DNA of 64,000 bases from Cyanobium sp. Cruz-8D1 (GTDB taxonomy: Bacteria > Cyanobacteriota > Cyanobacteriia > PCC-6307 > Cyanobiaceae), in the NCBI RefSeq assembly GCF_024345975.1, contig NZ_JAGQCD010000003.1, positions 147,475 to 211,474 on the forward strand. The letters are read 5' to 3'. This document shows positions 17,579 through 28,030 of this stretch, piece by piece. Under the pieces are notes generated by a model, which was not told the DNA's origin, searched no databases, and was given only the letters and a program-made list of their open reading frames with translations. Position 1 is the first letter of the stretch. Each line of letters opens with the position of its first letter. The translations under genes and the position numbers were made by a program.

Positions 17579-18459
17579 GCTCCGTTCTCGAGCGCCTTGA
17601 TCGCCTGCCCCGCCGCAACCTGACGGTGCTCGCCATCAAGGGCCTCAGCACGCTGGTGCCCGGCGGCTGGCACAACATCACCAGCGCCGACGATCTGATC
17701 AGCGACGTGCTGGGCAGCAGCGATCCGGAGTTGATCCGCCAGGTGCGCGAGCGGGCCGACGCCTTGAGCCGGGCCCGACACGAAGGCTATGGCCGTGCCC
17801 TGAGCCTGTACGACGCCGTCAACCGGTCGCAGAAGGCTGCCGGTGGGCTGCGGCTGCTGGCCAACATCGGTGGCGCCCTGCCGCTGGTGAAGCGTGTCGC
17901 CGATCTCACCCCCACCAGCGAGACCCTGCAGGCGGCGGATCTCAGCTTGAAGGTGGCCGCCGAGATGCTGGCCTTCACCCAGGTGAACGGCCTGCCCGGT
18001 GACAGCTTCGGCGACTTCGCCGCCGCCCTGGGCGAGTACGCCGGCGAAGCCCGGGTGAGGATGGCCGCCCTGATCTGCTTCGATGCCCTGCTGCCGCTGG
18101 GCGACCAGGCCCTGCAGCGACTGGACAGCCTGCTGGGGGGCGTCAACAAGCGGGACCTGCACCAGCTTCCCGCCTACGCCGGGATGGCCAAGTTGCTGCC
18201 GGGACGGGGCGACGGGGCCCACCTGACCTTCCTGCGCCGGGGCGTGGACCAGTGGCTGGGCTGGGCCGGCGGGTTCAGCAGCCAGCTGGGTCTCACCGGC
18301 CAGAAGGCCGTGCAGGCCCTGGAGACCACCCTGGGCCCCTGGCAGGGGGGCTTCCAGCAGATGGCCACCTTCCTCGATGCCTTCACCGATACCTACCAGC
18401 ACACGGGCGTGCAGGCGGTGGCCCGCCGGCTGGTGGAACGGGCCGCCGCGGAGATCTGA
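17575..18459 (+). CDS. Conserved hypothetical protein, helical
   Basis: A 294-residue protein that is nearly all predicted helix, without signal peptide or clear catalytic motif. The N-terminus holds LAIKGLSTLVPGGWHN; the body has Ala/Leu-rich helices such as GGLRLLANIGGALPLVKRV and a C-terminal AVARRLVERAAAEI. Start ATG overlaps the previous stop by 4 bases. It is convergent with chlL, 14 bases apart. I do not recognise the family; its place beside chlorophyll genes suggests a photosynthesis-related role, which is inference from context only. Confidence 0.7.
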   Translation: MSSVLERLDRLPRRNLTVLAIKGLSTLVPGGWHNITSADDLISDVLGSSDPELIRQVRERADALSRARHEGYGRALSLYDAVNRSQKAAGGLRLLANIGGALPLVKRVADLTPTSETLQAADLSLKVAAEMLAFTQVNGLPGDSFGDFAAALGEYAGEARVRMAALICFDALLPLGDQALQRLDSLLGGVNKRDLHQLPAYAGMAKLLPGRGDGAHLTFLRRGVDQWLGWAGGFSSQLGLTGQKAVQALETTLGPWQGGFQQMATFLDAFTDTYQHTGVQAVARRLVERAAAEI

Positions 18460-18473
18460 CCCCCCAGCGGGGG

Positions 18474-19442
<969 letters not shown>

Positions 19443-19501
19443 TCAGATCGGATCCCGGCTGTCGGGGGATCACGCAAACCGAAACATGGCCGGCTTGGGC
19501 C

Positions 19502-21163
19502 TCAACGGCTGAAGTGGGCCTTGGCGTCGTAGAGGGCTTCGGCATCAATGCGTGCCAGGCCCCGTTCGCGGGCGAAGGCTTCGGTGTTCTTACGCACCTT
19601 GCCCCGCACGAAGAAGGGAATCTTGGCAAGTTCGGCTTCCCCATCCGCTGTCCAGAGGCTCTCGAGCGCCTCCCGCACGGCGTCAGCGGCCGTGATGGTG
19701 CCGGGGGCCGGGGAGGTGGCCTGAGCGGCCGCGGTGGCCGGGACAGCCTCGGGCTCACCCGTCGCCGCCGCCGCCGGTGCGCCGTCGCCCAGGTGGCTGC
19801 GGTGGCCGTCGACGAACTCGAAGTCGTGGCGGAACATGCCGATCAGGTGCTCCTCCAGGCCCATCATCAGAGGGTGCACCCAGGAATCGAAGATCACATT
19901 GGCCCCCTCCCAGCCCATCTGGGGGGAGTACCGGGCCGGCACATCCTGCACATGCAGGGGGGCGCTGATCACGGCACAGGGCAGCTCCAGCCGCTTGGCG
20001 CTGTGCCGTTCCATCTGGGTGCCGAGCACCAGCTCCGCCGCCGCCTCGCCCATGGCCTTCTCCACCACGAGGTAGTCGTCGGTGATCAGGGCCTCCAGGC
20101 CCAGCTCGGCGGCGGCAGCCCGCACCTCCCTGGCCTGCTCCCGGCTGTAGCTGCCCAGACCCACCACCTGGAAGCCCAGTTCCTTTGAGGCGATCCGGGC
20201 GGCGGCGATGGCGTGGGTGGCATCAGCGAAGATGAACACCCGCTTGCCGGTCAGGTAGGTGGAATCCACCGACTTGGAATACCAGGGCAGCCGGGAGCGG
20301 CGCTCGGCCTCGCTCGGTTGCCCCTCGACCGTCTGCAGATCAGCGGGAAGCGCCAGGTCGAGCACGCCATGGAGCTCCCGCAGGAAGGTGGCCGTGGCGC
20401 CGATGCCGATCGGCACCGTGCGGACCACCGGGGTGCCGAAGCTGCGCTCCAGCCAGCTGCACACCGGGCCTGCCACCTCGGGGTAGAGGCAGACGTTGGC
20501 GTCGGCCGTGGGGAGGCGCATCAGATCAGCGGGCCGGGCTCCCAGCGGTGCCACCACCGCCGCATCGATGCCGTGCTCGGCCAGCAGCCGGGTGATCTCC
20601 AGCACGTCGTCGCGGCAGCGGAAGCCCAGCAGGCTGGGACCCAGCAGGTTGACCCGGGGCCGGCGGCCTTCCTCTCGCCAACGGGACGGGGAGGGCTTGG
20701 GGGTGCCCGGCGGCGGCAGCTGGTCCTTGAGCAGGGTGCGGACCAGTTGGTAGAGGGTCTCGGCCGCTCCCCAGTTCTCCTTCTTGGAGTAGGCGGGCAG
20801 TTCCAGGTTGACCAGAGGCACCCCCAGATTCATGCCCCCGGCCAGGGCGCCGGGTTGATCCTGGATCAGCTCGGCCGTGCAGCTTTCCCCCACCAGCAGC
20901 GCCTCAGGCTGGAAGCGCTCGACGGCCTGGCGGATCGAGCGCTGCACCAGCTCGGCGGTGTCACCGCCCAGATCCCTGGCCTGGAACGTGGTGTAGGTGA
21001 CCGGAGGACGCAGGCCCCGCCGTTCGATCATCGTGAACAAAAGATCGGCGTAGGTGTCGCCCTGGGGGGCATGGAGCACGTAATGCACCCCCTCCATCGA
21101 GGTGGCGACGCGCATGGCTCCCACGTGGGGGGGGCCTTCGTAGGTCCAGAGGGTCAGTTCCAT
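19502..21163 (-). CDS. chlB: Dark-operative protochlorophyllide reductase, subunit B
   Basis: A 553-residue NifD/K-like subunit starting [20 protein letters not shown]. The Asp ligand region of the 4Fe-4S cluster (family: Asp in ChlB) is within the first 40 residues, and [30 protein letters not shown] and the C-terminal PCP-like domain ([20 protein letters not shown]) are all typical. A Pro/Ala-rich linker precedes that C-terminal domain. With ChlN it forms the catalytic component that reduces ring D of protochlorophyllide. It starts 7 bases after the chlN stop. Confidence 0.97.
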   Translation of the reverse strand: MELTLWTYEGPPHVGAMRVATSMEGVHYVLHAPQGDTYADLLFTMIERRGLRPPVTYTTFQARDLGGDTAELVQRSIRQAVERFQPEALLVGESCTAELIQDQPGALAGGMNLGVPLVNLELPAYSKKENWGAAETLYQLVRTLLKDQLPPPGTPKPSPSRWREEGRRPRVNLLGPSLLGFRCRDDVLEITRLLAEHGIDAAVVAPLGARPADLMRLPTADANVCLYPEVAGPVCSWLERSFGTPVVRTVPIGIGATATFLRELHGVLDLALPADLQTVEGQPSEAERRSRLPWYSKSVDSTYLTGKRVFIFADATHAIAAARIASKELGFQVVGLGSYSREQAREVRAAAAELGLEALITDDYLVVEKAMGEAAAELVLGTQMERHSAKRLELPCAVISAPLHVQDVPARYSPQMGWEGANVIFDSWVHPLMMGLEEHLIGMFRHDFEFVDGHRSHLGDGAPAAAATGEPEAVPATAAAQATSPAPGTITAADAVREALESLWTADGEAELAKIPFFVRGKVRKNTEAFARERGLARIDAEALYDAKAHFSR

Positions 21164-21170
21164 GGGGGTC

Positions 21171-22472
<1,302 letters not shown>

Positions 22473-22542
22473 TTAGCGGGGCCGACGGGGTCGCTGCCCG
22501 ACTGCGTTACATCTTTTCGGGATCGTGTCCGGATTCCAGCGC

Positions 22543-23046
22543 TCAGAGGCGGCGGCGGAACCCTTCGCTGAAGCTGGCGCTGCGATCGTCGCGATCGCCA
22601 TCGGCACTGCGGCTGAGCTTCCACACGTTGCGCCCCAGGCGACGGGCCGTGAGTCCGCCCCGCTCCACCAGCGGCGCCCCCGGCCGGGCGCCCATCAGCT
22701 GGGCCACCTCGGCGGTGCTCAGGGGGGCGCCGGTGCGAATGGCCAGGTCGGTGATCTCAAGCCGCTGGCGCAGGCCCCCCAGATCGACCGGGTGGTCCGC
22801 TTCGCCGGTCTCCTTCCAGTCAGCGAAGCCGTCGCCAGCGACGCTGCCCATGCGCCGCATCAGGCCCAGGCCGATGAAGGCGAGGGCCTGCTCCGGCCGC
22901 ACCCCCTCATCCAGCGCCCGGGTGATCCATTCGGACACGGTGTCCTGGTCCAGGGAGGGTCGCAGCGGATGGGTCTCCCCCGCCACCCCGGCGGCCGGGG
23001 ATTCGTTGCTGGAAGAAGGTGCGGAAGCGCTGCGCCGGGTGGTCAT
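22543..23046 (-). CDS. Conserved hypothetical protein
   Basis: A 167-residue soluble protein from ATG 23046. After a Ser/Pro-rich head, residues ~35-80 hold WITRALDEGVRPEQALAFIGL, a helical segment, then a region resembling a small winged-helix: LEITDLAIRTGAPLSTAEVAQLMGARP with LTARRLGRNVWKLS. The helix-turn-helix-like part suggests nucleic acid binding but I cannot assign it to a known family. It lies 73 bases upstream of chlN on the same strand, so it may be cotranscribed with the chl genes and could be a regulator. Confidence 0.6.
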   Translation of the reverse strand: MTTRRSASAPSSSNESPAAGVAGETHPLRPSLDQDTVSEWITRALDEGVRPEQALAFIGLGLMRRMGSVAGDGFADWKETGEADHPVDLGGLRQRLEITDLAIRTGAPLSTAEVAQLMGARPGAPLVERGGLTARRLGRNVWKLSRSADGDRDDRSASFSEGFRRRL

Positions 23047-23211
23047 GGTTGCGCCTGTGAAGGTTGTCCTGGAAGGTATCGGCTGGCTTCGGTCCCGCAA
23101 GGGTCCCTGGGCCCCGAAGCCCCTCTGCAGCACAATGAATTCAGGTCTGATCGACCCACCGATCGCGTGCACTGCCGAGGGCCTCCACTCAGTGCCTCCC
23201 CCGTTCACATC

Positions 23212-24340
23212 ATGGACCGTTCTCTCCATCGGCCCTGCGAACATTCCGCCTCCCAGGGCCGATACGATGCGACCTCAACGCAGGAGAAACCGATAGAGAT
23301 CACACCCGGTGTGTGGTGGGTAGGTGTGCGGCTGGATAAGGATCATGTCCAGTGCCCCACCTAGTTCCTCGCCAACGGTTCGGAGGGGGGTGCTGATCGA
23401 TCCTGGCTCGCCACTCACGAGCGAAGGCACCCTGGCCAAGCTGCGAACCAGCACCGATCTCGGTGCGATCCGCTGGCTCGTCTGTCACCACTCCGACCCC
23501 GACATCTGCGCCGCCCTGCCCAGGCTGGGCGAAGTCCTGACACACCCTGAGATTCAGGTGGTGACGGAGTGGCGCGCCAATGCCCTGATCCGTCATTACG
23601 GCCATCGTTTCTCCACCGACCTGGTGGAGCAGCACGATTGATGCCTGCCCCTGCTGGGGGGTCGGCGGCTGGAATTCCAGCTGACCCCGTACCTCCACTT
23701 TCCTGGGGCCATGGTTTCGTAGGACACCCTCAGCCACACCCTGTTCTCTATCGCCCCGCAGCACGGCCACATCGACGCGGCGATGCGCCCGTGGCTGGAC
23801 CATCTGCTGGAGGATCAGCGCCATGCCCACGCGGTGGCCGCCCTCAACACGGCGGCGCTCTGCGATCCGCTCACGGGCCTGGCCAACCGCCGAGCCCTCG
23901 ATGGAGCGAAGCTGCCACCCAGCCACTCCCTGATCGAGCTGGATCTCGACCATTTCAAGCAGGTCAACGACAGCTTCGGCCACGACGCCGGCGACCGGGT
24001 TCTCAAGCAGGTAGCCAAGGCCCTGAGGGAATCGGTGCGGGAGCAGGACCAGACTTTCCGGCTCGGCAGCGAGGAGTTCCTGGTGCTGCTGCCGGAGGCC
24101 GACCAGGCCACGGCCCTGATGGTGGCGGAACGGATCCGTCTCTCGATGCACCCACTCGACCTCGCTTGTGAAGCCCCCGAGGGGCACCTCACGGTCCGCC
24201 TGGGGGTGAGCACCAAACCGGCCCAGCTCCCTTCCGATTTCTCCCAGCTGATGGAGCTCGCCGACCAGGCGCTCCATGCCGCCAAAGGGGAAGGCCGCAA
24301 GCGGGTCTGCGCCGCTGATTCCCTGTCCACGAGCAGCCGC
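23212..24340 (+). pseudogene. Disrupted metallo-beta-lactamase (ODP-like) - GGDEF protein
   Basis: A decayed gene. The N-terminus reads EITPGVWWVGVRLDKDHVQCP, typical of oxygen-binding diiron metallo-beta-lactamase (ODP/FprA-like) domains, then stops at TAG 23362. A one-base shift in the G run 23385-23390 moves the frame to GVLIDPGSPL, CHHSDPDICAALP and TEWRANALIRHYGH, interrupted by TGA 23639 and TAG 23720. Downstream, DTLSHTLFS is joined directly to IAPQHGHI, implying an internal deletion of much of the domain. A GGDEF domain follows (LCDPLTGLANRRAL, LIELDLDHFKQVNDSFGHDAGD) with the signature changed to GSEEF. No natural stop precedes csoS1D. The ancestor was probably an oxygen- or redox-sensing diguanylate cyclase. 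Confidence 0.85.
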
Positions 24341-24485
24341 TGGGCCGGGATAGCCCCTGGCAACGCCACCCTCGGGAGTACCCTCCAGGTCTGGATTGCC
24401 CTAAGGGGCGGCCAGGGATCCCGGCGTTTCAACCACCCGGCGATCGACACGACCGTCCTCTCGGGAGTTGGCGCCTGGCGCCGTG

Positions 24486-25286
24486 ATGGATCCGCAGGCT
24501 GCCCGTTCCTTCCTTCGCGACGACCGGTCGGACGCCAGACGACGGGCCGCGAATCTGCGCATCACCGGCACCGATGTGAGCGGCAAGGCCTCCGGGGCCA
24601 GCTGCGTGATCACCACCGACAGCGAAGGCAGGCGCCTGGCGCGTCAGTCCAGCCACGTGCAGTCGATCGAGCTGCGCACCTACGTCTTCCTGGATTCCCT
24701 CCAGCCCCAGCTGGCGTCGTACATGGGCACGGTGTCCCATGGCTTCCTGCCGATTCCTGGCGATGCCTGCCTCTGGCTGGAGGTGTCCCCCGGCATGGCG
24801 GTGCACCGGGTCACCGACATCGCCCTCAAGGCCAGCACGGTGCGGCTCGGCCAGATGGTGGTGGAGCGGGCCTTCGGCTCCCTGGCCCTCTACCACCGCG
24901 ATCAGAGCAACGTGCTCCACTCCGGTGACGTGGTCCTGGAGGCCATCGGCAGCCGGGTGGAGCTGCGCAGCCGCTGTGAGGTGACCTGGACCGAGATCAT
25001 CCGGGCGATCACCCCCGACCATGCCGTGCTGATCAACCGCCAGAACCGCCGCGGCTCGATGATCCAGGCCGGCATGAGCATGTTCATCCTTGAGACCGAG
25101 CCGGCCGGTTACGTGTTGATCGCCGCCAATGAGGCGGAGAAGGGCTCCAACATCACCGTGGTCGACGTCAAGGCCGTCGGTGCCTTCGGCCGCCTCACCC
25201 TGGCGGGCAAGGAGGGCGATGTGGAGGAGGCCGCCGCCGCCGCCATGCGCGCCGTGGCCCAGATCAACGCCGGCGCTGGCGCCTGA
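24486..25286 (+). CDS. csoS1D: Carboxysome shell protein CsoS1D (tandem BMC pseudohexamer)
   Basis: A 266-residue protein of two fused bacterial microcompartment domains after a ~45-residue variable head. Diagnostic motifs are [59 protein letters not shown] in the first half and [56 protein letters not shown] in the second. CsoS1D trimers stack and have a gated central pore thought to pass RuBP and 3-PGA through the alpha-carboxysome shell. It is separated from the main cso operon by rdgB and sbtAB, the usual placement in picocyanobacteria. It follows the pseudogene at 23212. Confidence 0.96.
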   Translation: MDPQAARSFLRDDRSDARRRAANLRITGTDVSGKASGASCVITTDSEGRRLARQSSHVQSIELRTYVFLDSLQPQLASYMGTVSHGFLPIPGDACLWLEVSPGMAVHRVTDIALKASTVRLGQMVVERAFGSLALYHRDQSNVLHSGDVVLEAIGSRVELRSRCEVTWTEIIRAITPDHAVLINRQNRRGSMIQAGMSMFILETEPAGYVLIAANEAEKGSNITVVDVKAVGAFGRLTLAGKEGDVEEAAAAAMRAVAQINAGAGA

Positions 25287-25290
25287 ACGC

Positions 25291-25863
25291 TCAGCCCAGG
25301 CCCAGCAGACGTTTCAGACCCGGGGCCATCGCCCGGGCCGCCTTGCCACGGCTGCCCAGCCGGCTCTTGAGGTGCTCGCCCATCTCGGCATAGCTGCAAC
25401 CGGCTTCGCGCACGTGGAACAGCGGGTCATAGCCGCCGCCATGGCCCGCAGGCTGGCGCAGGATCAGCCCGCGGCAGAGCCCCTCCGACTCCAGCACCAC
25501 CGCACCGGACGGGTCGGCCAGGGCCATGGCACTCACGAAGGTGCCGCCGCGGTAGAGGGAGTCGCCCAGCTCCTGCAGCAGCCGGTGGATCTTCTCGTGG
25601 TCGGTGGGTGCATAGCGGGCCGAGTACAGGCCGGGGCGGCCATCGAGGGCATCCACCTCCAGGCCCGAATCGTCGCCCAGCGACCAGCAGCCGGTGAGGG
25701 CGGCCACGGTGGAGGCCTTCAGACGGGCATTTTCCGCATAGGTATGGCCGGTCTCCTCGATCTCCAGCTCCTTCGGTTGCTGCCTGACCTCCAGACCCAC
25801 CTCGTCGAGCATGGCCGTGATTTCGGCCACCTTGTGGGGGTTGCCGCTGGCGATGACCAGCAC
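25291..25863 (-). CDS. rdgB: XTP/dITP pyrophosphatase (Ham1/RdgB family)
   Basis: A 190-residue house-cleaning enzyme hydrolysing non-canonical purine triphosphates. GTG 25863 gives MLVIASGNPHKVAEI, the family's N-terminus; ETGHTYAENARLKA, LGDDSGLEVDAL, GRPGLYSARYAP, and GHGGGYDPLFHV are the substrate and metal binding motifs. The frame continues upstream without conserved sequence, so the GTG start is preferred. It is convergent with csoS1D (4 bases apart) and divergent from sbtA, with a 259-base gap that holds no visible gene and must contain both promoters. Confidence 0.95.
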   Translation of the reverse strand: MLVIASGNPHKVAEITAMLDEVGLEVRQQPKELEIEETGHTYAENARLKASTVAALTGCWSLGDDSGLEVDALDGRPGLYSARYAPTDHEKIHRLLQELGDSLYRGGTFVSAMALADPSGAVVLESEGLCRGLILRQPAGHGGGYDPLFHVREAGCSYAEMGEHLKSRLGSRGKAARAMAPGLKRLLGLG

Positions 25864-26122
25864 CGGGTGGGAAGGGGAGAGGAACAAACCGGGCCCACGG
25901 GGGGCCCCATTGTGGTGCAGAGCGGTAGGCCGGGCGCTGAAGGGCTGGGACAGGACGGTTTGAACAGTCCACCCACGGAAAACTCCAGGGTTCCTGTCCC
26001 GGGCGGACGCTAGGGACTTCACCACCGATCGGACGACACGGGGGGCAACGTTGCGCGACCGATGACGGCCTGCAGCCGCTTCCGCCCCTAGGTTTCCTCC
26101 ACCCTTTGGGCCCCGTAGGGCA

Positions 26123-27139
26123 ATGCAGTCGAGCCTGGTCCTACAGAACCTGCTCTCCGCGCCGGTGCTGTTCTTCTTCTTGGGCATCCTCGGTGTGTTG
26201 GTGGGCTCCGACCTGGAGATCCCCTCCCCACTGCCCAAGCTGTTCTCCCTCTACCTGCTGCTGGCGATCGGCTTCAAGGGGGGCATGGAGCTGGCCCACA
26301 GCGGCCTCGGCCCCCAGGTGCTGCTGACGATCGGGGCGGCGGTGCTGATGTCGCTGCTGGTGCCACTGACCAGCTTCCTGTTCCTGCGACTACGCCTCGA
26401 TGGTTACAACGCCGCCGCCATCGCCGCCTCCTACGGCTCGATCAGTGCCGTCACCTTCATCACCGCCGAGAGCTTCCTCAATGTTCTGGAGGTGAACTTC
26501 GACGGCTTCATGGTGGCGGCCCTGGCCCTGATGGAGTCGCCGGCGATCGTGGTGGGAGTGATCCTGGCCAGACTCTCGGCCCCCGCGGAGGAGGCGGAGA
26601 CGGCTGGGGAGGCAGAGGATGGCGGGGGCAGTCTGCGCTGGCGGGAAATTCTCCAGGAGGCCTTTCTCAACGGCTCCGTCTATCTGCTGATCGGCAGCCT
26701 GGTGATCGGCTATGTGGTGGCCGCCTACAGCCCGGCGGGGTTGGAGAAGATGGATCCCTTCACCGAAAAACTCTTTTATGGCGCCCTCTGTTTCTTCCTG
26801 CTCGACATGGGCATCGTGGCGGCGCAGCGGCTGCGGGACCTGCGCCAGACGGGGGCGTTTCTGATCGGCTTCTCCCTGCTGGCCCCCCCCGTGCATGCCC
26901 TGGTGGGGCTGCTGGTGAGTGTCCTGCTGGGCCTGAGCCAGGGCAACACCCTGCTGTTCATGGTGCTCTGCGCCAGCGCCTCCTACATCGCCGTGCCGGC
27001 GGCGATGCGCATGACCGTCCCCCAGGCCAATCCGAGCCTGTACATCTCCACGGCCCTGGGGCTCACCTTCCCCTTCAATGTGGTGGTCGGGATTCCCCTC
27101 TACATGGCGCTGACCCGACACTTCATCCCCGTCGGCTGA
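26123..27139 (+). CDS. sbtA: Sodium-dependent bicarbonate transporter SbtA
   Basis: A 338-residue protein with about ten transmembrane segments in two inverted halves separated by a charged cytoplasmic loop (residues ~155-175, rich in Glu). Family motifs include FFFLGILGVLVGSDLEIP, AIGFKGGMELA, AASYGSISAVTFITA and CASASYIAVPAAMRM. SbtA takes up bicarbonate with sodium across the plasma membrane and supplies the carboxysome. It is followed at 47 bases by sbtB, and then by the cso operon. Confidence 0.92.
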   Translation: MQSSLVLQNLLSAPVLFFFLGILGVLVGSDLEIPSPLPKLFSLYLLLAIGFKGGMELAHSGLGPQVLLTIGAAVLMSLLVPLTSFLFLRLRLDGYNAAAIAASYGSISAVTFITAESFLNVLEVNFDGFMVAALALMESPAIVVGVILARLSAPAEEAETAGEAEDGGGSLRWREILQEAFLNGSVYLLIGSLVIGYVVAAYSPAGLEKMDPFTEKLFYGALCFFLLDMGIVAAQRLRDLRQTGAFLIGFSLLAPPVHALVGLLVSVLLGLSQGNTLLFMVLCASASYIAVPAAMRMTVPQANPSLYISTALGLTFPFNVVVGIPLYMALTRHFIPVG

Positions 27140-27185
27140 GCCCGGGCTCCATGCCATTGCCTCGCCGAACCTTCGCCCCATCACC

Positions 27186-27467
27186 ATGAAGCGAATCGAT
27201 CTGTTTCTCAGCGAACGGGAGTTGAACCGGGTCTGCAAGGCCATCACCGCGGCCGGGGCCAAGGGCTACTCGGTGATGCGGCATGTGACCGGCATGGGGC
27301 CGTCCGGGGAGATCTCTGAAGGGATGGATTTCAGCGGGCTGGGGGCCAATGCCCACGTGATCGTGTTCGTGGAGGACGCCCTGCTGGTGGCCATGGGCAA
27401 GGCCCTGCGGCCCCTGCTGAAGCGCTACGGCGGGGTGGGCTTCGTCTCGAGCGCCGAGCCCCTCTGA
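27186..27467 (+). CDS. sbtB: PII-like regulatory protein SbtB
   Basis: A 93-residue PII-superfamily protein. The ferredoxin-like fold is recognisable from LNRVCKAITAAGAKGYSVM, a T-loop region RHVTGMGPSGEISEGMDF, and a final strand GGVGFVSS. SbtB trimers bind cAMP, AMP, ADP or ATP and modulate SbtA. The protein ends soon after the last strand and lacks the C-terminal Cys-containing extension (R-loop) known from Synechocystis SbtB. It lies directly after sbtA, which makes the assignment firm despite low motif density. Confidence 0.85.
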   Translation: MKRIDLFLSERELNRVCKAITAAGAKGYSVMRHVTGMGPSGEISEGMDFSGLGANAHVIVFVEDALLVAMGKALRPLLKRYGGVGFVSSAEPL

Positions 27468-27499
27468 GCCGCAGGGAAACCCCAGCTCGGCCGTGGTGG

Positions 27500-27550
27500 G
27501 GGCAGCGATCAAGCAAAGCTTGCTTTTTGTGTTGCACTGATCAGCTGCCC
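27500..27550. promoter_or_regulatory. Nested inverted repeat in the csoS1 leader / sbtB trailer
   Basis: Outer arms GGGCAGC (27500-27506) and GCTGCCC (27544-27550), second arms GATCA (27507-27511) and TGATC (27538-27542) with one bulged A, and an inner hairpin AAGCAA-AGC-TTGCTT (27511-27525) followed by TTTTGTGTT. It starts 33 bases after the sbtB stop and ends 117 bases before csoS1. The inner hairpin with T-run could terminate sbtAB transcription; the outer palindrome could be an operator. Nearby sequence is more AT-rich than its surroundings. Confidence 0.55.
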
Positions 27551-27597
27551 TTATCAGCCGATCGCGAAACCATGATGGCCGCCGGGCTCCCAATCGC

Positions 27598-27619
27598 TTG
27601 ACGGAGGGTTTGACGGAGG
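27598..27619 (+). promoter_or_regulatory. Tandem TTGACGGAGG repeat upstream of csoS1
   Basis: Two copies of the decamer TTGACGGAGG start at 27598 and 27610, a spacing of 12 bases, about one helical turn. Two direct copies this close to the main carboxysome gene start look like a regulator site or overlapping -35 elements (TTGACG) rather than coding remnants. CcmR/CbbR-type control is an inference; no consensus match is claimed. Confidence 0.45.
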
Positions 27620-27667
27620 AGCAAGGTTGCACACGAACATTCCACCCCCCTCCTCCAGGAGCAGGTA

Positions 27668-27979
27668 ATGGCAAACGAAACCATGGGCATCGCCCTCGGC
27701 ATGATCGAGACACGCGGTCTGGTCCCCGCCATCGAAGCGGCTGACGCCATGACCAAAGCCGCCGAAGTGCGCCTCATCGGTCGCGAATTCGTCGGAGGCG
27801 GCTACGTGACCGTCCTGGTGCGGGGTGAAACCGGTGCCGTCAACGCCGCCGTCCGCGCCGGAGCCGACGCCTGCGAGCGCGTTGGTGACGGCCTGGTGGC
27901 CGCCCACATCATCGCCCGTCCCCACCGTGAAGTGGAGCCGGCGCTGAACAGCAGCTTCGGCCTGGGATCGAAGGACTGA
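27668..27979 (+). CDS. csoS1A: Alpha-carboxysome major shell protein CsoS1
   Basis: A 103-residue single-domain BMC hexamer protein: MGIALGMIETRGLVPAIEAA, AAEVRLIGREFVGGGYVTV, VRGETGAVNAAVRAG, VGDGLVAAHIIARPH. It tiles the flat facets of the shell and its pore passes bicarbonate. An AGGAG ribosome site precedes the ATG. First gene of the operon csoS1-cbbL-cbbS-csoS2-csoSCA-csoS4A-csoS4B-csoS1E; a second BMC copy almost identical over its BMC domain lies at 34881. Confidence 0.98.
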   Translation: MANETMGIALGMIETRGLVPAIEAADAMTKAAEVRLIGREFVGGGYVTVLVRGETGAVNAAVRAGADACERVGDGLVAAHIIARPHREVEPALNSSFGLGSKD

Positions 27980-28030
27980 GCGGTCAAGGCGACCCTCTGA
28001 TTTTTCATCCGAACCCATCCGAACAATCCC

